Assembly: GCA_955652345.1 (NCBI GenBank)
Contig: CATPBV010000102.1
Location: 1 to 18,727, forward strand
Direction of reading: 5' to 3'
Source: an uncultured Solirubrobacteraceae bacterium
GTDB taxonomy: Bacteria; Actinomycetota; Thermoleophilia; Solirubrobacterales; Solirubrobacteraceae
Length of the DNA stretch: 18,727 nucleotides
In this document: positions 1 through 6,505 of the stretch, piece by piece
Layout: each line of letters starts with the position of its first letter
Position numbering within the stretch: position 1 is the stretch's first letter
Made by a program: the position numbers and the translations under genes
Notes under the pieces: model-generated
The model's input: only the letters and a program-made list of their open reading frames with translations
The model's database searches: none
Told to the model about the DNA's origin: nothing

Positions 1-641
1 AGGTAGAGCAGGAACGGGTAGACGAGCGGCACCGACAGGCCGATCAGCGCGTTGTTGAACAGGGCCAGCGAGACCGAGAACCCGAGCAGCACCAGCTGGT
101 CGAGGTGAAGCAGCGTCAGGCGCCGGCGGCGCACGGGGACGAAGGGCGCCAGGAACGCCAGGCACATCGGCACCCACACGTACCAGGCGTTGACCCTCCG
201 GCCAAACGCACCCGGGTATCCACGCGCCATCGTCCACGCGACCTGAAACCCGCTCCAGGCTTCGGTCACCTTCCCGGTCGCGTCGTCGACGTACGCCTGC
301 GCCAGCTCGATCTGGCCGGGTCCAGCGGCGAACCAGCTCACCTGCCAGCGGCCCGCTCCCTTGGTGTATTCGTAAGGCTTGGCGTGAGGATGGCGCCTGA
401 GCTCGGCGATGATCACCGGCGACCGGGCCGCGATCCGCTCCACCCGCGAGGCCGTAAGCCGGTAACCGGCTGGAGGCGTATCCAGCGCGGTCACCAGCAC
501 CGGGGAGTTCGGGTTGGTAGCGGCCGTCGTGGTCGTTCTCGCCCGGGCGATCGCGGGCGCCGGCGCGCTGAGCGCCGCCAGCACCGTCAACAGCGCGAGG
601 AGCTTCGCAGGACGGGGAGGACTTACGTCCGGAAGCTCCAA
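1..641 (-). CDS. Secreted/membrane protein with PepSY-like extracellular part, 3' end cut by window edge
   Basis: This is an open minus-strand frame of 213 codons with no stop before the edge. The start I chose is a TTG at 641, inside the last codons of the upstream GtrA gene; this is the coupled layout expected in an operon, but no clear ribosome binding site decides it. The protein has an N-terminal hydrophobic signal or anchor (about residues 12-31), a Thr/Ala-rich linker, and a soluble part at about 50-145 with the pattern W-x-V-S-W-F ... Y-V-D-D-A-T-G-K-V that recalls PepSY-like domains. Two membrane segments follow at about 150-170 and 182-213, separated by a basic RRRR turn. It probably sits in the membrane with the first domain outside. 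I do not recognise a named family; the PepSY resemblance is an inference. The link to GtrA suggests envelope or surface-glycan work. Confidence 0.7.
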   Translation of the reverse strand, partial: MELPDVSPPRPAKLLALLTVLAALSAPAPAIARARTTTTAATNPNSPVLVTALDTPPAGYRLTASRVERIAARSPVIIAELRRHPHAKPYEYTKGAGRWQVSWFAAGPGQIELAQAYVDDATGKVTEAWSGFQVAWTMARGYPGAFGRRVNAWYVWVPMCLAFLAPFVPVRRRRLTLLHLDQLVLLGFSVSLALFNNALIGLSVPLVYPFLLY

Positions 642-1075
642 AGCTTTTGTCCGACGAAGGACAGGGGCGTCCCGGCCACGATCGCAATCGCCTGCGAGAG
701 AACCTTGCTCATGCCGGCGCCACTGACGAGCGTCACCAGCACGACATACGTGAAGCCGAAGGTCACCAGCGAGACCGTGAGAAAGCGGATGCCCTGCCGG
801 CCCGGATGGGCGGCGCGCGCGGAGAAGGTCCAGTGACGGTTCCACCAGAAGTTGTTGGTGACCGACACCACGAATGAGATCACCGCGGCGAGCCGGTAGT
901 CGATGCCGAACACGTGCACGCACATCGCGAACACCGCGATGTTGACCACGTAGCCGCTGGCGCCGACGGTCGCGAAACGGACGAGCTGGAGCCAGTTGTG
1001 GGGCCGGCGGACGCCGTGGCGCACGCGGGCGTGGAATGGCAGCTCGACGGCGCTTGTCAGGGTGTCTTCGGCCAC
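623..1075 (-). CDS. GtrA family membrane protein
   Basis: This 150-residue protein has the full GtrA-like plan: a short cytoplasmic start, then four membrane segments at about 31-56, 60-78, 96-118 and 122-142. Family marks are the basic-aromatic loop NNFWWNRHWTF (74-84) and the C-terminal FVGQKLWSF (140-148). GtrA proteins are known as small membrane proteins, often taken to move or present polyprenyl-linked sugars for surface polysaccharides; the exact substrate cannot be read here. The start is GTG at 1075, with only a weak GGA before it. The gene follows the phosphodiesterase by 60 bases, and its 3' end overlaps the next gene by 19 bases, so the three are probably co-transcribed. Length is normal for the family and nothing appears broken. 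Confidence 0.9.
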   Translation of the reverse strand: MAEDTLTSAVELPFHARVRHGVRRPHNWLQLVRFATVGASGYVVNIAVFAMCVHVFGIDYRLAAVISFVVSVTNNFWWNRHWTFSARAAHPGRQGIRFLTVSLVTFGFTYVVLVTLVSGAGMSKVLSQAIAIVAGTPLSFVGQKLWSFRT

Positions 1076-1135
1076 TCCGGCAACTCTATCGGCGAGCTGT
1101 CGCCTGTCGGCGAGCAGGAACGGCGAGGATCCGCA

Positions 1136-2623
1136 CTACGCGTCCCGGGCGTTCGTAAACGCCACCTCGAAATGCTCGCAGACCAGCGGGGTGACGTCCC
1201 TGACCGACCACTGCTCGCGGTCCGAGCGCGAACTGGGCCCGGTGCCGCACCACATCAGCACACCCAGCGAGTCCGAGCGGTGGAGCGAGCCGTGGCTGCC
1301 ACCCCCGACGTGGTCGGCCCCGCCCCAGTCGACGAACTCGTAGCCGGGAGCCGCCGACAGCAGGACATCGCCCGCTGTAGGGCATCTCAGCGCTGACCAC
1401 AGGCGCGAGAGCCCGTCCGGGTACTCGGGCGTGCGCACGCGCCCGTCCTCGATCTGGGCTTCGAGGACCGCGAGATCCCCGTCGACGCTCCACCGGACGC
1501 CGCGGTCATCCTGGAGCTCGCCGCCCGGCGCGAAGCGGAGCTCGCCGCGCTCGCTTCGAACCACGCCCTCACCGCCATCGGGGTCGGTGAGCCAACAAGT
1601 GAGATCGACGCCGTCGAGATCGGACACCGCATCGACGACCTTAGCGACCAGTTCACAGCGGTGTTCGGAATCGAGCGCGTACACCATCGCCGCGCGCTGG
1701 GCGGGGCTTATCGCGATCTCCGCCCCGATCGACCGCGCCGCGCTCTGCGTGGCCACGTCGAAGTCGCCGAACGCCCGATCGAGGCTGATTCGCTCCTCCA
1801 CCGCCGCCTGCGAGTGGTCGGACGCGACGATCACCGCGTGCTGCTCGAGAAATGCATCCGGTCCGCCGGCGGCATGCATCAGCCGCTCGAGCTGGCGGTC
1901 GGCGGCGGCGATCGATGTGACCTGCGAATGCGGGCCATTGCGGTGCGAGAAGGCGTCGTTATCGGGCAGCGAGAACAGGAGGAAGTCGAACAGGTCGTTC
2001 TCCACCAGATACGCGCCGACGCATCCTGTGTGCTGGTCGCGGATACCGGGCATCCCGAGCTGGCCGCGGCATCCGGTCTTGCGGGTTGCGTACAGGTCGG
2101 CGTAGAACAGCTCGAGCGGGCCGTCGATCGTCCGTCGGAACAGCGTCGAGGTCACGAGCCGCGCCAGCGCGGTCTCGTTCGCGACCTCGTGGTGATGGCG
2201 GCCGCGGTAGATCAGGTAGGTCGTTCCCGCCGTTCGGATCTCGGCGTCATCAAGCGTCTCGAACACGGTCTCCACCTCGTGCGACAGGTGCTCGGCGTTC
2301 ATTCGATACACGGTGTCGGTCAGCGACCGGAGCACCCCGAACTGCCGGCTCGCCGAGAAGCTCGATCCATATTCGACGTACCGAGCCTCTTCGCGGTGGT
2401 ACCAGTTCATGCTCGGGATCAGGTGCTGATCCGGGCCGACGCCGGTCGCGATCGTCGCCGCACAGACCGGGGTGACCGACGGGAACGCCGCAACGCAGTC
2501 GTCGACGTAGACGCCTTCGTCCATGATCCGAGCCAGCGCCGGGGCTCTACCGGTCGCGATCGCGCGCTCGAGCATCGCGGGCTTGAGCGCGTCGATGACA
2601 ACGAGTACGAGCTTCTTGCTCAC
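1136..2623 (-). CDS. Alkaline phosphatase superfamily protein (type I phosphodiesterase/nucleotide pyrophosphatase)
   Basis: A 495-residue protein of the PF01663 type, which hydrolyses phosphodiester or pyrophosphate bonds using two metal ions. The metal and nucleophile residues lie in the expected order: D11 in VVIDALKP, the nucleophile T51 in FPSVTP, D223/H227 in DNDAFSH, D269-H270 in ASDHSQ, and H444 in GGSHGS. There is no signal peptide or membrane segment, so it is probably cytoplasmic; secreted relatives would start with a leader. Residues about 290-420 form a less conserved cap-like stretch. The start is GTG at 2623, 13 bases after the stop of the DUF4126 gene, and GtrA follows, which suggests a role in phosphorylated envelope or glycolipid metabolism. 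The substrate (nucleotide sugar, polyprenyl phosphate, phosphonate) is unknown. Confidence 0.88.
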   Translation of the reverse strand: MSKKLVLVVIDALKPAMLERAIATGRAPALARIMDEGVYVDDCVAAFPSVTPVCAATIATGVGPDQHLIPSMNWYHREEARYVEYGSSFSASRQFGVLRSLTDTVYRMNAEHLSHEVETVFETLDDAEIRTAGTTYLIYRGRHHHEVANETALARLVTSTLFRRTIDGPLELFYADLYATRKTGCRGQLGMPGIRDQHTGCVGAYLVENDLFDFLLFSLPDNDAFSHRNGPHSQVTSIAAADRQLERLMHAAGGPDAFLEQHAVIVASDHSQAAVEERISLDRAFGDFDVATQSAARSIGAEIAISPAQRAAMVYALDSEHRCELVAKVVDAVSDLDGVDLTCWLTDPDGGEGVVRSERGELRFAPGGELQDDRGVRWSVDGDLAVLEAQIEDGRVRTPEYPDGLSRLWSALRCPTAGDVLLSAAPGYEFVDWGGADHVGGGSHGSLHRSDSLGVLMWCGTGPSSRSDREQWSVRDVTPLVCEHFEVAFTNARDA

Positions 2624-2636
2624 TGCGGGCTGGAGC

Positions 2637-3227
2637 TCAACGCAGGATCCGCAGGCCTGCGTACTTCTGGCCTTCGCGCTTGCGTCCCGCGACCAAGAGC
2701 CAGATGAGCCAGCAGAATCCGACCAAGCCCACCGGCGGCGCCACGACCGACATCACCGCCAGCAGCAGCGCGACCCCCTCGGCATACACCGTCAGCGTCC
2801 CGGCCGCATCGCGGTCGAGGCGTCCACGAACGCGAGCCACGAGCGGGACCGTGGCCAGGATCGCCACGGCCGCGCACAGAACGCCGCCGATGATCCCCGG
2901 CCAGATCGCGTAGTGCCCCCTCGCCAGCGAGCCCGCGAACAGGAGCGCTCCGAGAGCCAGCGCGGCCGCGCCCAGCCCGAGCCGGAGCGTACCTCGCTCG
3001 AAGCGCTCGCCTCCAAGCCTCCGCTCGGCGAGCGCGAGGACGATCGCACATGCGGCCATCGCGAGCAGGAAAGGCGCGCTCTGAAGGAAAGAGAGGTCGG
3101 TGCCGTTGAAGGAGATCTCGACACCGCCGGCCGCCAGCGCGCCGGCGGCCAACGCCGGCAGGAACGGTCGGATCCCAACCGCTGCCGCAAGGCCAACCCC
3201 CTGCAAGATGTCGAAGACGAGATGCAC
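2637..3227 (-). CDS. DUF4126 family membrane protein
   Basis: A 196-residue hydrophobic protein matching the DUF4126 pattern: an N-terminal half-helix with the motif LQGVGLAAAVGIRPFLP (8-24), further membrane segments at about 50-68, 83-101, 108-131 and 148-180, and a basic tail GRKREGQKYAGLRILR. The conserved GIRPFLP region near the start is typical; the function of the family is not established. The start is GTG at 3227 with no strong ribosome binding site, only 44 bases from the likely start of the divergent aminotransferase, so the two promoters must share or overlap that gap. It is the first gene of the minus-strand run that continues into the phosphodiesterase, GtrA and the left-edge gene. 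Confidence 0.85.
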   Translation of the reverse strand: MHLVFDILQGVGLAAAVGIRPFLPALAAGALAAGGVEISFNGTDLSFLQSAPFLLAMAACAIVLALAERRLGGERFERGTLRLGLGAAALALGALLFAGSLARGHYAIWPGIIGGVLCAAVAILATVPLVARVRGRLDRDAAGTLTVYAEGVALLLAVMSVVAPPVGLVGFCWLIWLLVAGRKREGQKYAGLRILR

Positions 3228-3241
3228 CGTGCGCTACCGTG

Positions 3242-3253
3242 GTCACTCGTGAC
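3242..3253. promoter_or_regulatory. 12-base inverted repeat in a divergent promoter gap
   Basis: GTCAC-TC-GTGAC is a perfect inverted repeat in the short gap between the DUF4126 start (3227) and the preferred aminotransferase start (3272). A -10-like GATAGT follows directly at 3254-3259. It could be an operator for either or both genes. It is short, so chance is possible. Confidence 0.3.
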
Positions 3254-3271
3254 GATAGTGCAGAGGGCACC

Positions 3272-4639
3272 GTGAGCCCCGGCACCAGGCGCCCACGGCC
3301 GACCGCGCACGACATCGAGCGCTACGCGGCTCTGTTCGCCGCGCGGACTAAGGTGATGAAGTCCTCCGCGATGCGCGACCTCATGGCTCTGACCGAGCGC
3401 GAGGACGTGATCTCCCTTGCCGGCGGCCTTCCGGACACCTCCACGTTCCCCGCCGACTCCTACGCGTCGGTGATGAAAGCGGTGGCGGCGGACTCCTGTG
3501 CGCGCGCCCTCCAATACGGCCCCACGGACGGACTGTCGCTCGTCAAGCGCTGCGTGCTCGAGGTGATGGCGGCCGAGGGCCTTGAAGTCGACGGCGACGA
3601 CGTGCTCGTGACGACCGGCGGTCAGCAGGTGATCGACCTCGTCTGCAAGACCCTGATCGACCCCGGAGACGTGGTCGTCGCCGAGGCCCCGACGTATCCG
3701 GGCGCGGTGCCGACCTTCTGCGCCTATCAGGCGGACGTCGTCCAGGTGCCGATCGATCGGGACGGCATGCGCACCGACCAGCTCGAGGCGACGCTCGACG
3801 AGCTCGACCGCGCCGGCCGGCGCCCCAAGTTCATCTACACGGTCCCGAACTTCCACAATCCCGCCGGAGTGACGCTGTCGCACCAGCGCCGCCTGGAGCT
3901 CGTCCGGATCGCCGGCGAGCGCGAGCTGCTCGTGCTCGAGGACAACCCGTACGGGCTGCTCCGCTACGAGGGCAGCCCCCTGCCGACGCTCAGGGCGCTC
4001 GACGGCGGCGAGTTCGTGATCTACGCCGGCACGTTCTCGAAGATCCTGTCTCCGGGGGTGCGGCTCGGCTGGACCGTCGCGCCCGCCCCGGTGCTCGAGA
4101 AACTCAACATCGGCAAGCAGGCGTCGGATCTGTGCTCCTCTTCGATCTCGCAGTACTTCGTCGGCGCCTACTTCGACTCGGGGCCCTGGGAGGACTACGT
4201 CCGCTCGCTGATCGAGATCTACCGGCGCAGGCGAGACGTGATGCTCGATGCGCTCGCCGAGCACTTCCCGCGCGAAGCCGACTGGACGCATCCGCAGGGC
4301 GGGCTGTTCGTGTGGGTCACCCTGCCGGACTACATCGACACGACAGACCTGCTGGCCAGAGCCCTGGAGGAGCACGTCGCGTTCGTACCCGGACGTGCGG
4401 CGTACGTCGACGGAAGGGGTGGCTCGTGTCTGCGGCTGAACTTCTCGGGAGTCGATGAGGGGCTCATTCGCGAAGGAATTCGGCGGCTCGGCGAGGTTGT
4501 GCGTGAGCAGGTCGCGCTGTACAGCACCCTCACTGGGGCCACGCCCCGAGCGAGTGCCGCTCCGGCAGGTGCGCGCCCTGCTGTCCCGGAGCTGGCCGAG
4601 ATCCTGCACCTGCCGGTGCAGCACAGCCGGACGGGCTGA
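3272..4639 (+). CDS. PLP-dependent aminotransferase, LysN/aminoadipate-transaminase-like (class I/II fold)
   Basis: A cytoplasmic fold-type I aminotransferase. In the 455-residue form the PLP lysine is K257 in GTFSKILSPG, with R264 in SPGVRLGW as a phosphate-binding arginine, the NPAG motif at 196-199 and D224 in EDNPYG for the pyridine nitrogen. The carboxylate-binding Arg lies in CLRLNFS near the end. An N-terminal SSAMRDLM ... ISLAGGLPD stretch is typical of the LysN/2-aminoadipate transaminase and MocR-catalytic group; there is no HTH, so this is an enzyme and not a MocR regulator. An upstream GTG at 3239 is in frame (466 residues), but GTG 3272 has GAGGG a few bases before it, so I prefer it. 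The last 45 residues are a loose Ala/Pro-rich tail. Ddl follows after a 75-base gap. The exact amino donor is not readable. Confidence 0.85.
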   Translation: MSPGTRRPRPTAHDIERYAALFAARTKVMKSSAMRDLMALTEREDVISLAGGLPDTSTFPADSYASVMKAVAADSCARALQYGPTDGLSLVKRCVLEVMAAEGLEVDGDDVLVTTGGQQVIDLVCKTLIDPGDVVVAEAPTYPGAVPTFCAYQADVVQVPIDRDGMRTDQLEATLDELDRAGRRPKFIYTVPNFHNPAGVTLSHQRRLELVRIAGERELLVLEDNPYGLLRYEGSPLPTLRALDGGEFVIYAGTFSKILSPGVRLGWTVAPAPVLEKLNIGKQASDLCSSSISQYFVGAYFDSGPWEDYVRSLIEIYRRRRDVMLDALAEHFPREADWTHPQGGLFVWVTLPDYIDTTDLLARALEEHVAFVPGRAAYVDGRGGSCLRLNFSGVDEGLIREGIRRLGEVVREQVALYSTLTGATPRASAAPAGARPAVPELAEILHLPVQHSRTG

Positions 4640-4652
4640 ATCATTGAGAGGA

Positions 4653-4691
4653 TTGGCGTTCCACTGGGCCTATTCGCCCGCAAAACGCCAA
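4653..4691 (+). terminator. Two-tier hairpin between aminotransferase and ddl
   Basis: TTGGCGTT (4653-4660) pairs perfectly with AACGCCAA (4684-4691), and inside it GGGC (4666-4669) pairs with GCCC (4676-4679) around a six-base loop. No U tract follows. It may be a weak terminator or attenuator, or it may protect the aminotransferase message; it ends 23 bases before the ddl start. Confidence 0.4.
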
Positions 4692-4714
4692 AGTGATCAG
4701 TTCCTGGCGGCTGT

Positions 4715-5668
4715 GTGAGGGTCGCGGTCCTCAAAGGTGGGCGTTCGCTGGAGCGCCAGGTCTCGCTGAAGTCGGGCGCGAGGGTCCAGGACGCGCTGCA
4801 TCGTCTCGGCCACGAGGTGATCGCGATCGATGTCGGCTCGGACCTGGTCGACCGCCTGTCGGCCGCGCGCCCGGATCTGGCGTTCGTCGCGCTTCACGGT
4901 CGCGATGGCGAGGACGGCACGGTCCAGGAGCTGCTCGAGGTGCTGGACATCCCGTACACGGGCTCGAGGGTGTCCGCGTGCGTGCGGGCCGCCGACAAGG
5001 TCCTCGCCAAGCACGCGATGCGCGACGCCGGGATCCCCACGCCCGACTTCTACGCGTTCAGCGAGACGGCGTTCGAATCGCTCGGCGCCGCCCAGGCGCT
5101 TCCGGCGATCGAGGAACGGCTGAGCTTTCCGATCGTGGTCAAGCCCGCCGTCCAGGGGTCGGCGCTCGGCATCAAGTTCGCGCGCAGGGCCGAAGATGTT
5201 CCCGCGGCGCTGGTCGCGGCCTTCTCGTATGACCGCAAGGTGCTGCTCGAACGGTACGTCGAGGGACGCGAGCTGGCCGTGTCGATCATCGAGCGCGGTG
5301 GCGAGCCGCACGCGCTTCCGATCGTCGAGGCCGTGCCCCAGGAGGAGGACTTCTACGACTTCGAGGCCAGGTATGAGATCGGGCGCACGCGGTTCGAGTG
5401 CCCGGCTGAGCTGAGCGGCCCGGTCGCGGCGCGCGCCAGCGAGGTTGCTCTCGACACGTACCGGCTGCTCGGATGCTCGGGGTTCGCCCGCGCCGATCTC
5501 ATGTTCGAGAACGATGGCGAGGCGCTGCACGTGCTCGAGCTGAACCCGATCCCGGGGTTGACTGAGACGAGCCTCCTGCCGCAGGCTGCGGAGGCCGCCG
5601 GCATAGCTTTCGACGAGCTGATCGAGACGATCGTCGCGGCCGTGCCCGGGGTTCCCGCAGCCCCGTAA
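4715..5668 (+). CDS. ddl: D-alanine--D-alanine ligase
   Basis: An ATP-grasp ligase of 317 residues, the usual length, that joins two D-Ala to give the peptidoglycan dipeptide in the cytoplasm. Visible marks are GGRSLERQVSL with E13 (the D-Ala1 amino-binding Glu), FVALHGRDGEDGTVQ (57-71), K143 in VVKP, the loop QGSALG around S149, E180, Y214 in FYDFEARY, R259-D261 in ARADLM and E275/N277 in LELNPIPG. The metal and substrate residues are all present. The loop reads QGSALG where E. coli enzymes read EGSSVG, a mild difference. The start is GTG at 4715, with a weak GGCGG before it; the frame fits the family N-terminus exactly. It may be read with the aminotransferase 75 bases upstream; a strong hairpin lies beyond its stop. 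Confidence 0.93.
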   Translation: MRVAVLKGGRSLERQVSLKSGARVQDALHRLGHEVIAIDVGSDLVDRLSAARPDLAFVALHGRDGEDGTVQELLEVLDIPYTGSRVSACVRAADKVLAKHAMRDAGIPTPDFYAFSETAFESLGAAQALPAIEERLSFPIVVKPAVQGSALGIKFARRAEDVPAALVAAFSYDRKVLLERYVEGRELAVSIIERGGEPHALPIVEAVPQEEDFYDFEARYEIGRTRFECPAELSGPVAARASEVALDTYRLLGCSGFARADLMFENDGEALHVLELNPIPGLTETSLLPQAAEAAGIAFDELIETIVAAVPGVPAAP

Positions 5669-5684
5669 CCGCGTCCGGCTCCGG

Positions 5685-5737
5685 GCCGCTGCATGCTCCG
5701 CTCCATGGTTCCAGGAGACCGCTCCGCATGCAGCGGC
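5685..5737. repeat. 12-base perfect inverted repeat downstream of ddl
   Basis: GCCGCTGCATGC (5685-5696) is repeated inverted as GCATGCAGCGGC (5726-5737) with a 29-base spacer. The spacer holds two copies of CCGCTCC. It lies between convergent genes, just before a separate terminator hairpin. Confidence 0.6.
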
Positions 5738-5746
5738 TCACGCCAC

Positions 5747-5775
5747 GGGCCGGCATCCCAGCCGGCCCCTTGTTC
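5747..5775 (+). terminator. Rho-independent-like terminator after ddl
   Basis: GGGCCGGC (5747-5754) pairs with GCCGGCCC (5761-5768) around the loop ATCCCA, followed by CTTGTT. It sits between the convergent ddl and DUF151 genes and may serve ddl, and possibly both. Confidence 0.6.
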
Positions 5776-5778
5776 CCG

Positions 5779-6267
5779 TTATTCGTCGCTCGCGAAGTCC
5801 TCGGGCGTCACATGGTCGAGGAAGTCCTTGAACTTCTCGACCACTTCCTCCGTGTCCTCGACCTCGTGCTCGAACTCGATCGCCGACTCAGCGATCACGT
5901 CATCGGCGGCGAAGATCGGCGCTCCCGCGCGGACCGCGAGCGCCAGCGCGTCGCTCGGGCGAGAGTCGATCTCCAGCTCGCGACCGTTGACCCGTAGGCT
6001 GATAGACGCGTAGAAGGTGTTCTCGCGCAGCTCGGTGACGGCCACCCGGGTGCACTCGACGTCGAGCTCGCCGAGCACGTCGGAGAGGAGATCGTGCGTC
6101 ATCGGGCGAGGGGTCGAAGCTCCCTGGAGCTTCATCAGGATCGCAGCGGCCTCCGGATGGCCGATCCAAATCGGCAGGAACTTGTTGCTCTCGACGGCCT
6201 TCAGCAGCACGATCGGCTGCTTGCCAACCATGTCGAAGCTCACGCCGTAGATCACCATCTCCTGCAA
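5779..6267 (-). CDS. Bifunctional nuclease family protein (DUF151/BFN)
   Basis: A 162-residue protein with the DUF151 marks: FDMVGKQPIVLLK (11-23), LPIWIGHPEAAAI (31-43), RPMTHDLL (54-61) and IDSRPSDALALAVRAGAPIFA (100-120), followed by an acidic tail rich in Glu/Asp. The family is named for RNase/DNase activity reported in plant homologues; the role in bacteria is not settled. The start is uncertain: TTG 6267 has AGGAG eight bases upstream and I prefer it, whereas ATG 6258 has AGGAG directly against it, leaving no spacing. A longer in-frame extension to 6423 exists but reads as non-conserved sequence. The gene is divergent from the sigma factor across 238 bases, so joint regulation is possible. 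Confidence 0.88.
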   Translation of the reverse strand: MQEMVIYGVSFDMVGKQPIVLLKAVESNKFLPIWIGHPEAAAILMKLQGASTPRPMTHDLLSDVLGELDVECTRVAVTELRENTFYASISLRVNGRELEIDSRPSDALALAVRAGAPIFAADDVIAESAIEFEHEVEDTEEVVEKFKDFLDHVTPEDFASDE

Positions 6268-6452
6268 GCTGCGGGCTCCTGGTTCGGGGGTTAGGCAAGT
6301 ATATGCCCGGGGAATCCGACCTCCTGAGGGGATCAGGCGAGGGCCCGAGCGCCTTGTGGCGATTCCCGACAGGCGCAGGACCCGGCGCGCCGCAGGCCCC
6401 GCCGGCTCGCAGAAAGCACCCATTGCAACCCGGCTTGCCGCCGCACCGAACG

Positions 6453-6470
6453 GTACGACGAACGTCGTAC
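6453..6470. promoter_or_regulatory. 18-base perfect palindrome, likely operator of the sigma factor gene
   Basis: GTACGACG-AA-CGTCGTAC is a perfect inverted repeat with 8-base arms. It covers the place where a -35 box would sit relative to the -10 at 6477-6482. A dimeric regulator binding here would block or replace -35 contacts. It differs from the actinobacterial SOS box (CGAAC-n4-GTTCG). Confidence 0.6.
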
Positions 6471-6473
6471 TAC

Positions 6474-6482
6474 TGCTACAAT
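6474..6482 (+). promoter_or_regulatory. Extended -10 promoter of the sigma factor gene
   Basis: TGC-TACAAT is an extended -10 (TGn plus five of six -10 matches) in otherwise GC-rich DNA, 23 bases before the ATG at 6506. No good -35 is found at 17 bases; that position falls in the palindrome. The predicted leader is about 15-20 bases. Confidence 0.55.
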
Positions 6483-6505
6483 CTAGTCACAAACACTTGA
6501 AATCG

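Noticed and set aside
105..836. Plus-strand frames over the left-edge operon
   Set aside because: They are Arg/His-rich shadows; the minus strand carries GtrA and its partner with clear membrane segments.
2792..4624. Long open frame (610 codons) on the minus strand opposite the aminotransferase
   Set aside because: It is rich in Arg/Ala/Gly with no recognisable domain and runs across two real genes on opposite strands.
6268..6505. Possible -10 (TATACT, minus strand, near 6297-6302) for the DUF151 gene
   Set aside because: No matching -35 was found at a normal distance, so it was left as unproven.
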